A model generated the notes under the pieces. It saw only the letters and a program-made list of their open reading frames with translations. It searched no databases and was not told where the DNA came from. A stretch of 64,000 nt of DNA from Epiperipatus broadwayi (taxonomy: Eukaryota > Onychophora > Udeonychophora > Euonychophora > Peripatidae). Each line of letters begins with the position of its first letter. Within the stretch, counting starts at the first letter, position 1. The translations under genes were made by a program, and so were the position numbers. The DNA lies in the NCBI GenBank assembly GCA_028023455.1, contig JAQFVV010000507.1, positions 56,001 to 120,000 on the forward strand, written 5' to 3'. Positions 24,101 to 33,196 of the stretch are shown here, piece by piece.

Positions 24101-26555
24101 GTATTTTCCATGGGCAGTGTTTGATATTTTGTATTTTTAAATGATCTGTAAGAGCTGAATAGATAGCCTAGACATTATTTTTGAACCTATTCTTTTACAG
24201 TTTTTATGTGGATTATTAAATATATCTTATACTATTGAGTCTGTACTCTAATCATTCCTTCATGTCCTATGCATCGTATCGCTATCTTAATTTCAATAGT
24301 TATTACATCGTATAGCATAGTATTTTATAAAAGATGAATAATAAATAATTTTGGCTTGATGTATTGTTTTTCAAAAGGAAGTAATACAGGTTTTTCTTAT
24401 TTGGATTAAGATGAAATACAAATGAAATTGAATGTAAATACTGATAGTAAAGTAATAAAGAATCATAGTTATCTTTTCATATTTTTATTGAACTATTTTT
24501 GATGATAAAAGAAATTACAACTATTCATGATATTTTAAATAATTGTGATATTTTTTGATTTTTCACAAATCAATGCATATTTTTAAAAGATGAAACATCA
24601 AAATGAATAACCCAAAGTGTGATGAATGCTTGTATTTTATAAACATTTTTTTTATTTAAAAACAAACAAACATGAAACACATTATAAGGATTTTGAGAGT
24701 GGTACCAAGCAAAAAGTATCTAATATAACATCAACAATATTTTTGTTAAATTCAATTTACATTTATTGAATAAACCTTAAAATATATTTTCAAAATGAAC
24801 ATTATTTTAAGCATTTATATTTTTGTGTACATTTATTAAAGCTATATTGTCTATTTATTTAATTAGCAAACAGTTTCATTAGACTATAAAGTGTAGGTCT
24901 AAATTAACATTTTATTTTATATTAAGTATGATAAATAATGCATAAACCAAAGTGAAGGCTTATTTACTTTCTGATTTTTATATAGTTGAAATGTGTAATT
25001 CAATCTTACTTTAGCTAAATTTATATTTTGCTAGATTTTATTTAGTAAAGCTTGTAAATATTGCAAATAGTTTTGTTTTAATGAAAAGTGTGACAAATTT
25101 GTTAAACTTGTTTTATAAATCTCTGTGTTATATTGATTGATTTATTCACACAAATACATGATTAATAGAGTCCAAAATAAATATGATACATTTGCACAGT
25201 ATAAATAAATTATTCATTTTAAGAATTAATAATTATCCAGAATATGATATTTGAATAATTTTTCTTTTGCAATAATATTATTATAGTCATAATTGATCAC
25301 ACAACTTACTGCATAAAACTTAATATTGTTTGTTGCCACATATTTTCAGATTATACCATATTAAGATGCTACATGAGAAATAAAAGAATTATATTATTAA
25401 TATTACTGTTGTTATCATTATTATTAGTTGTTATACGCATATTATCAAGGTTATAGCCTCAGTAAATATTACTTACGTAATCAATGTGTGTTTAATAAAT
25501 TTATAATTACAACTTTAATTAGAAATAGGAATATTATTATTTATTATTGTTATTATTTTTGTTTAGGCATATATAGGAATGATACAAAATCCCTTATCAT
25601 ACTTGGCTACAGGAGACATTTAAAATTGATTAGATTTATTTTTCAAGAACCTGAGATAGTTATAATTATATTTTTAGTAAAAAAGATTAGAGTTTAGTTT
25701 AGTAATATTATACTAAATTATTTATTATTTTTAAAGTCTTAAGAATAATATGAATTTATTATTATTATTTGAAATAAAGGGAGATAGTATTCTTATGCCA
25801 TTGAGATTGTATTCTATGGGATATAGGCTCAATGTAATTCTTTACTGCTTTACCTTTACCAAATTGTCTCATGATATTATTGGTGTTTTATTAATTTAAT
25901 TTTTATGAATCGAACCATATATTATTTATTAATTAGTTAGAGCTAGTCAAATGGTAGAAATTATTATAGGATACCTTTATTATTTATTGTACTAAGATTA
26001 CAAGTATTTTAGCAGGAGCATTATTATTCTATTTGAGCTAGTTTTATTTTCTATTTATTGTATTGACCGGAAGGTGAGGGTACAATATATATATAATGCA
26101 GAGTTCTTAAATTCAAAATCATCCACCTTCTGCTACCGCAAGCAAAGAGAACATACGGACATAAATGAATCTATATCTGTACTTGATTGAACCTGTGACT
26201 ATACAGATATCGCCCCAGGTTATCTTTCCCGATCAACTGTCTCTCAACTGCTGTAATATTTAAAGAATTACAGTGCTTGAATAATTTATAAAATTAAATG
26301 GGATCCAGAATACTGCCTACCAGCATCATGTGTTATTTCATTACTCAAAATGGAGTAATAATTATCACCCAAACTCCTATGGATATATTAATGTCTGGAA
26401 TGGCAAAGAACGAGACAAAACAGATAAAATAATTAAGAAATTTTTAATATAACAAATAAACAACAAAAATCAATTGAAATATTTTACACACAATAGAAAC
26501 AAATTATTGGATATACTGCTATGAATAAATATATATAAAAAAATATCCTATAAAT
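21171..26555. other. AT-rich non-coding DNA
   Basis: Long AT-rich stretch. The most notable feature is a promoter-like CCAAT/TATA pair at 21826-21859. A 68-codon frame at 23067-23273 and an 89-codon frame at 25428-25697 lack any recognisable motif and have the composition of surrounding DNA, so I do not call them genes. A more complex block at 26,060-26,260 is unassigned. Confidence 0.55.
21826..21859 (+). promoter_or_regulatory. CCAAT and TATA box pair
   Basis: ACCAATCAG lies about 27 bases upstream of GGTATATAAATG, a spacing consistent with a pol II core promoter. No downstream gene or LTR structure was recognised, so function is a guess in such AT-rich DNA. Confidence 0.2.
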
Positions 26556-26996
26556 CAGGGGTGTCCAAGAAGTCGATCGTGATCTACCGGTCGATCGCGA
26601 GGCCAATCTGGCAAGAGCTGTCGGGTAACGAGTGAAACAAATTACATCAAGATTTTCAAGTTTTTTTGTTATTTTTGTTTTTGTTCTAAATTTTTTTTTC
26701 AATTCTAAATAGGTGAAGTCCACTAAGTCATATCATTATTGAAAATAATATTTTTAATCTTGATTTAATGTAGCTAATTTGAATTAATAAATATTGTTAA
26801 TAATTACTCATGTTGTTTTAATCCCCTCCCCCGGACATGAGTTTTTTGGCTCGTTAAATAATTGTTATTTTTTATTAGGTAGATATATAAAAATGGTATC
26901 CCTATGACAAGTCGATCGCCTATGACAACAAGTCGATCGTAAAACATTTTTATAATAAAAAGTAGATCTTATGAACACAAAAGTTGGCCACCTCTG
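26556..26996. mobile_element. Non-autonomous hAT transposon, 441 bp, with perfect TSD
   Basis: The element starts CAGGGGTGTCCAA and ends TTGGCCACCTCTG: 13-bp terminal inverted repeats with two mismatches. It is flanked on both sides by the identical 8-bp sequence CTATAAAT (26548-26555 and 26997-27004), the target duplication length that defines hAT insertions. Inside are several GTCGATCG-type subrepeats near both ends (26574-26600 and 26911-26940), typical of transposase-binding subterminal repeats. It has no coding capacity and must have been moved by a transposase in trans. The perfect TSD implies a fairly recent insertion. Confidence 0.92.
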
Positions 26997-27004
26997 CTAT
27001 AAAT

Positions 27005-28161
27005 GATTATACATTTATAGTCATCATTCCATGTATTAGAAAAGAGCTTAATTATTGTCTATATCAATAATATCTGGAATTGGCAATTGTTTTAAATTAA
27101 AAGTATGTGCACATATGTCTATAAAGGTGTAATATATAATTTACCTAGGTTTCCTTTAGTCTCTGAAGTGAATTAAGGTTCTGCTGACTGTCACATGGAA
27201 TTTCTCCACTTCTTTAGTAGGGAATGGTCACTCTTAGGTTGGACTTAGTTTGTGGTGACTTCTCTGTATTAGGACATCAAGGGCATGGCAGGGAATCATC
27301 TGGCAGGCACTACATCAGCAGTTGTTACATGGTGATGGGAACTGCTCAAGCATGGTGAGTCTGAATTGGACAGCAATTGTGAGGGCCCTTAGCCACACAT
27401 TCTTGAAGTGTCATGTATGTTAGAAATCATTTTTCTGTTCATACAGTGATCTGTTTCTAAGTTGGAGTCCTTCCACTTCGTTTCTGGCTTTTCTCTGTTG
27501 TTTTTTAAAACTTTAGAGGATTCTTATGTCTGCTTTCTACTCTATTATATCTGCTTATTATCAGAGCAGTGTCTTCACCAAAGTCTCAATGGGAACTGTC
27601 CTAGAACTCCAATAATTTAATTTCTTTTTTTTCACATTCTTTTATTCTCTCGATCTTTTTGTTTGTAGCTTTCCATTCATACCTTTCTTTTTAATATGCC
27701 TTCAGCAATTTATATAAATTTATTTACATTTATTTCTTATTTCTTTTGTTTTTCTTTTAATAAAATAAATTTTTAATAAAATGATTTTCCATTTGACGAG
27801 CATTAAATATGCTGTCTTTATACATACTCTACACATGCATTTCGTTTTTTTTTTATCAAAATGTGTACTTATATGGAATAGATCCTTATCTTTTGTCATG
27901 TTTTCCATTCTATTTTTATCTGATTTAAACTCTTCAAATTTTTACCTTTTCTTATAAATTATTATTTTTTAACCAAACATACGATTTCAATATTTTTATA
28001 TTTAAATATTTATATTTTTCCAAAATATCAACTTTAGAGGGTAAAAGATCAGAATCTTTTCAATTCTATTTCCTCTCTTTATTAATTAAGACCTCCTTTC
28101 TTCATGGATTTTAATTCTTTTACTAGTATTAAAAAAAACACACTATTTAATATTATTTAAT
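27005..28161. other. Non-coding; moderately complex block at 27,120-27,600
   Basis: 27,120-27,600 is richer in GC ('gggcatggcagggaatcatc', 'gagggcccttagccacac') and looks like an old dispersed repeat, but all frames are closed and I recognise no family. 27,600-28,161 is T-rich and featureless. Confidence 0.4.
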
Positions 28162-28225
28162 GTTAAATATATATATATATATATGGTCGCAGTATGTGCA
28201 ATTATTACAATATATATATATATAT
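28162..28225. repeat. TA microsatellites flanking the tandem array (left)
   Basis: Two TA runs separated by 'ggtcgcagtatgtgcaatta'. The tandem array begins directly after the second run and ends directly before another TA run at 29461. Confidence 0.9.
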
Positions 28226-28369
28226 GAAAAACAAACAAGTTTTATATACATAAAACCTGCTATCACTTGTATTAATGATCAATAGATGGAGCTTTACCAA
28301 AACCTCCAAAACAAGCGTATTCTGTTTACATAAACGTCAGAGTCAATATTCACTGTCTCTTTCATTTTG

Positions 28370-28428
28370 CTCCACACTCAGATCAGCTGATTTCAAGCTG
28401 ATTTGCTCTCATCAGTGAAGGACAGGAG
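28370..28428 (-). ncRNA. Hammerhead ribozyme, type I (family 1, unit 1)
   Basis: Read on the minus strand: helix I strand CUCC-UGU-CCUUCA, core CUGAUGA (28409-28415), helix II GAGC-AAAUCA-GCUU, GAAA (28391-28394), self-complementary UCAGCUGA, cleavage triplet AUC, then UGAGUG-U-GGAG returning helix I. All invariant core residues (CUGA, GA, GAAA, UH) are present. Compared with unit 3, one base in helix I is U instead of G, which introduces a mismatch. Predicted cleavage is between 28381 and 28380. Confidence 0.87.
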
Positions 28429-29134
28429 TTAGAAACTAGACCTAAACATTAACTCCAAGCGTTTATGCAAAACGTTTCTATCAGTTTGCAAGCATGAATT
28501 TTTTAGACACGTTAATGTCTTCAAACTCAGCCTACCAAACCAGATAGCTATATGGGTCTGATATCAGTTCAGTTTCTCCACATAGTCAAAGCTTCTGCAA
28601 TCTATATCATTGCAAGAAAACTTTAAAGGTACATTTATGAAAAACAAACACAAGTTTTATATACGTAAAACCTGCTATCGCTTGTATTAATGATCAATAG
28701 ATGGAGCTTTACCAAAACCTCCAAAACAAGCGTATTCTGTTTACATAAACATCAGAGTCAATATTCACTGTCTCTTTCATTTTTCTCCACCCTCAGATCA
28801 GAACTCCGAGCGTTTATGCAAAACGTTTCTATCAGTTTGCAAGCATAAATTTTTTAGACACGTTAATGTCTTCAAACTCAGCCTACCAAACCAGATAGCT
28901 ATATGGGTCTGATATCAGTTCAGTTTCTCCACATAGCCAAAGCTTCTGCAATCTATATCATTGCAAGAAAACTTTAAAGGTACATTTATGAAAAACAAAC
29001 ACAAGTTTTATATATGTAAAACCTGCTATCGCTTGTATTAATGATCAATAGTGGAGCTTTACCAAAACCTCCAAAACAAGCGTATTCTGTTTACATAAAT
29101 GTCGGAGTCAATCTTCACTGTCTCTTTCATTTTG

Positions 29135-29193
29135 CTCCACCCTCAGATCAGCTGATTTCAAGCTGATTTGCTCTCATCAGTGAAGGACAGGAG
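29135..29193 (-). ncRNA. Hammerhead ribozyme, type I (family 1, unit 3)
   Basis: Minus strand: CUCC-UGU-CCUUCA, core CUGAUGA (29174-29180), helix II GAGC-AAAUCA-GCUU with four pairs (outer G-U), GAAA (29156-29159), UCAGCUGA, triplet AUC, then UGAGGG-U-GGAG. The proximal part of helix I has six pairs and the distal part four pairs, with a U/UGU internal loop between, as in natural fast-cleaving type I hammerheads, whose helix I loops contact helix II. Helix III can form only about three pairs alone or ten pairs as a dimer. Predicted cleavage is between 29146 and 29145. Confidence 0.9.
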
Positions 29194-29460
29194 TTAGAAA
29201 TTAGACCTAAACATTAACTCCAAGCGTTTATGCAAAACGTTTCTATCAGTTTGCAAGCATGAATTTTTTAGACACATTAATGTCTTCAAACTCAGACTAC
29301 CAACCCAGATAGCTATATGGGTCTGATATCAGTTCAGTTTCTCCACATAGTCAAAGCTTCTGCAATCTATATGATTGCAAGAAAACGTTAAAGGTACATT
29401 TATGAAAAACAAACACAAGTTTTGTAAGCGTAAAACCTGCTATCGCTTGTATTAATGATC

Positions 29461-30188
29461 ATATATATATGCATATATATATATATATATATATGATATC
29501 ACTACACACCCAGGACTCGTTGTGCAGTAATGTGTGATCTAACTATGATCTAGATTTTAATTTAAGTGTCTTAATCCTGGAAAAAAAATTCAAACCAGGT
29601 TTAGAATTTTTTTAAATAGCCAGATTATAACCAAATTGGTTAATCATGAAATATTGGTAGAAAATAAATATCTAACCATTCTTAATAAAAGGGTAAAACA
29701 AAAATTGAATATGACCTAAATCCTTAATTCTTGACAAATGACAAGTCTAGTGATTAGTGTCTTCTTTTCTATTCATCTATGCGAAAAAGAATTATGGGAG
29801 AAGCATTTTATCTGCAAAGGATATTTAAAGACTATTATGTCTTGCATACAAAACATTTATTTAAAAAAAAAAAAGAAAGTAAAAGCATTTGTTTTATTGT
29901 TTAACTATAAATTTTAATTAAAATTTGCTATTTTTTTGAAGCACATTATATTTATTACAAGTTCAAGATTATTAATAAATTATATGTTATGTGTTTTAAG
30001 TATTATGCAGGATGTAAAAATTTAGAATAATAAATGATTAGATCATTTTAAAAAAGTTATTTTTTAAAAAAACAATTATGCAATATCCAATCTTGGTATT
30101 CAATTGTATTCTAAATTGTGTGTTAATCTTTAGTACATAAATAAAAATCTAGTTAAAATTGCATAGCTAACATAGGCTTTGAACGTTC
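29461..30188. other. TA microsatellite then AT-rich DNA
   Basis: 29461-29492 is a TA-rich run; the rest is AT-rich with no coding frame or recognised element. Confidence 0.6.
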
Positions 30189-30480
30189 CATCATCAGATT
30201 TTCGATAAAATGGATGGTTGAAGAGTTGTGAGTTGGAGTAGTTTGAAGACTGTCCATTAAAGTATGAAGATTGGCTATCTTAATATAAAACTGAGCACTG
30301 ATTGTATATTTGTGTGGAGATAGTAATCTGGACCAACTAATGATTATTGGTTTAGCATGAAATACATATATTGGTGATTATTTGTCTTGTCAACATGTGT
30401 GTGATTAGGTGAATCAGAAATGTGAGATGGTTTGGAGATTTGAGGGTCATGTGAAAGTCTGAGTTTGAACCCCTTATATA
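30189..30480 (+). mobile_element. Ribozyme-bearing dispersed repeat (family 2, copy D)
   Basis: Plus-strand copy of the family at 7869-8200 and 20745-21170. It contains the 'ggatggttgaagag..gttggagtag' part, 'actgtccattaaagtatgaag', 'ggctatcttaatat', the hammerhead region and the tail 'gtctgagtttgaacccc' (30457-30473). The tail resembles a pol III B box (GGTTCGANTCC, in the related form GAGTTTGAACCCC), with an A-box-like 'tgagatggtttgga' at 30423-30436. A pol III-like head and a hammerhead in one SINE-sized unit are also known in Schistosoma Sm-alpha repeats. Confidence 0.72.
30323..30380 (+). ncRNA. Hammerhead ribozyme, degenerate (family 2, copy D)
   Basis: AGUAAUC-UGG-ACCAA, then CUAAUGA (30337-30343; the invariant G5 is A), helix II UUAUU-GGUUU-AGCAU (weakened), GAAA (30359-30362), UACAUAUA, UUGGU-GAUUA. 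The fold is recognisable from its sister copies, but the G5 change is expected to abolish activity. Confidence 0.65.
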
Positions 30481-30544
30481 TAGCCATACTTTGAAAACAA
30501 ATTGAAATAATTTTCTTTTATAAGATATTCACTTTTTATATTAC

Positions 30545-30645
30545 ATCTATATTAAAGACCATTATGGGATAGGAGTTAGTGTATCTGCTTATGATGTACA
30601 AGGTCTGGGATTTGAATTAAAGTGGGTCAGATTTTAATTAGATTT
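30545..30645 (+). mobile_element. tRNA-derived SINE head, fragment
   Basis: The stretch 'ggagttagtgtatctgctta' followed by 'tgatgtacaaggtctgggat' and 'ttgaatt' matches the A-box to B-box layout of tRNA-derived SINEs (TTAGTGGTTAGAG..., then GGGTTCGAATCC), with substitutions. It is not a functional tRNA: the acceptor stem is not matched and the B box is altered. The 3' end is not defined. Confidence 0.45.
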
Positions 30646-32156
30646 AAAATTTCACTTTTAGATAATTAACACATGGCTACCTAGATAGCTATCTAATACT
30701 GGTTGATATGTAAATATCATCATTATCATATAACAGAATCTTATACACAGACTCAACAGGGTTATATCTTTTTTCAGACTCGTATGTTACTTTCACTGGA
30801 TTGTAAAATTTAAAAGTGACAACATTGAGTAATTGATTGTATTTTAAAATTCTTACTCAATAATTATATTTACATTTCTTTGACAGTCATTAAATTTGTT
30901 TTTAAATTTTTGTATCACTACTGAAGCTCCATGTTTATTGTATTATTCTGCAAGTCTAAAAATACTGCATGGTTTTTTAATACAATTATTAATTTTATAA
31001 TTATTCTCAAAAGCCAGTGAAGACTATTGTTTTAATAAATCATGATTTTATGTCTGAGGATGGTTTGAATCTCAAATTGTCAATTTGCCTGTTTAATGAA
31101 TAGTAGTTGCTGCTAAAAACTGCGTATTAATTTTTCTGCAAATATATTCGGATAGGATCTATTTTTTAAATGCAACTATTATTTAACTTTGGAGGCACCA
31201 ATTTATAAAATGCCCAACATTCTGTGACTAAAAGAGCTATATAATTATAACTTCTTTCCTGACATCTAATTATTTAAAAAGTGCGAATAATTTTTATAGT
31301 GTTACTTATTTTGCAGTAATTATTTAGCAAATTTCTAGAAAATTTTTAGTTAATATGAAAATTGATTTTCTAATTTGGTATTAACATGTTTGTGCCTTCC
31401 CCCAAACTAGTAGATATATATAATAAAACCAATTCTCAAATATTTTAAAATGATTTAATAGAACTTTCCTTTAAAAACATCTTTTTGACATATGTTTAAA
31501 CAAAATTATTATAATAAAGTATGTTTTTAGAATTAATCATCAAAAGTCAATATGGCAATTTCATTTCTAATCCAAGTCTTTCTTGTGTAATTAACATTTT
31601 TTTTTTTTTTTGAGAAATGAAATGAATCTAAGAAAATTAATAAAACCTCAAGATTTATCATTGAAAGGAAGGGTTAATTAAACATTGGAATCTGTTTAAT
31701 AAAAAAGAAATATCATTGATCATTATACCCTCTGGTAAAAAAAAAAAAAATCTAACTTCTGCAGATCATAGAAAAAATAAGCAATTTCTAAAATGAAATT
31801 TATTTAAAGTTGCATTTTAATGTCATGTAAATCTTATTATTGGAAAAGTAATTTATTATATATATTAAATAATATTTGTGAAGAAGAATTCTTAACAATA
31901 ACTTATTATGCATCAGAGATTAGCAGAATTTTTATTTTTCTAATAAAGAAATTTTATGTTATTTAAATTCTTTCATATCTGACTTCAAAGCTACAGTAGC
32001 TCTATCTAGTGACATATTACATTATTGATTTACAACTTCATGTTGATAATTTTAGATTTATCAGAATAAAAATAATTAAATTTGTTATATGGTAATTATG
32101 GATATTTTATTAAAAGTGTATTGGATATTAATTTATCAGTGAAGATTGACATATTG
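30646..32156. other. AT-rich non-coding DNA
   Basis: No coding frame or recognised element. Homopolymer runs at 31599-31611 and 31736-31750. Confidence 0.6.
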
Positions 32157-33196
32157 TTTTTTTTTTTTTTTTTTTGAATTCGCTATATTAAAAACTTTAT
32201 TATATTAAAGTAATACATAAAATGTGAACGGCACAATATTTTATATCTGATTAATAAATTTTAAAAATCAAGTATATTATTTCTGCGTAATTATTTATTG
32301 TATGCTTTGCACACAATGATAAATTAAAAAAACCCCATTCAATTATAATATATATTATAACCAGTCATGATGTGCTTGTTTGAAAAAAATAGTTATAAAA
32401 TTTTTTATTAAAGCAAGATAAAAAACTCAATTAATAAAATTATATTCCCCCGTTATATCTTTAAATAATAAAATAAATGATGATTTAGGAAAAGCAAATT
32501 ATTATTTAAATATTCCTCAAATGTTTTTTTTCTTTTGATAAACATATATCACCGGCTTAAATTAATTAAAATGAAAGATGTGAAGTTTTGTATTTTAAAA
32601 GATAGAAATTAAGCAGATTATATGCATATGAACTAATTAAAAAGTTTGAAATTTATTTATATAAAATATGAATGTAGATAACTTTTCTATGGCCATCCTG
32701 TAAATAGTGTGTATTATTATGATAAACTAATATCCCTATGTGGAAATCAGATTTCATCTTGTTGAACTTCTCATTAAAACAGTATATTGTGAAACTTTGA
32801 AAATAAAAACCGAAGTATAGAAAAATATTTAGAGAAAAACAAATGTGTTTTTAAAAATAACTGATAAAATAGCAGTAATTCAATCAGAACTCAGAGAAAA
32901 TTCAGAACATTACAGTTACAGAAATATAGAGTTGCATATTTACTTAAAAAAAAATCTTCCAATTAATTGCTATTACAGATTAACTAAGATAATCTATTCC
33001 AAACTTTGAATGGATTTTTTTTATTAAGGAAAATACAGTGCATATTATTGGGTACATTGGTTCAAAGAATAATAATCTTGACATCTTACAAAGTCTGTAA
33101 GATATCATCTTGTAGAATGCTCATTCTCTTCAAGGTTCATTAGTTCAACTTGACTTCATAGAATTTGTTTTTATAAACCACTGAGCACTGACCATT
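32157..33196 (-). other. 3' UTR-like tail with AATAAA and poly(A) of the retrocopy
   Basis: On the minus strand an AATAAA (32201-32196) is followed 20 bases later by a run of 19 A (32175-32157). This is the exact spacing of a polyadenylation signal and an integrated poly(A) tail. It lies 3' of the decayed reading frame at 33197-35911, about 1 kb beyond its stop, and marks the end of a retroposed transcript. Confidence 0.6.

Larger units (their letters stand above)
28226..29460 (-). mobile_element. Tandem array of a 413-bp ribozyme unit (retrozyme-like, family 1)
   Basis: Four head-to-tail units: 28226-28638 (413 bp), 28639-28989 (351 bp, internal deletion of about 63 bp), 28990-29403 (414 bp) and a partial 29404-29460. 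Units are highly similar, differing by scattered substitutions. None has a coding frame. Units 1 and 3 carry a hammerhead ribozyme on the minus strand, so a minus-strand transcript of the array should be cut into unit-length pieces. Tandem non-coding units of a few hundred bases with one type I hammerhead per unit are the definition of retrozymes, known in plants and in many metazoans. The array is bounded on both sides by TA microsatellite. No protein for mobilisation is adjacent. Confidence 0.85.
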
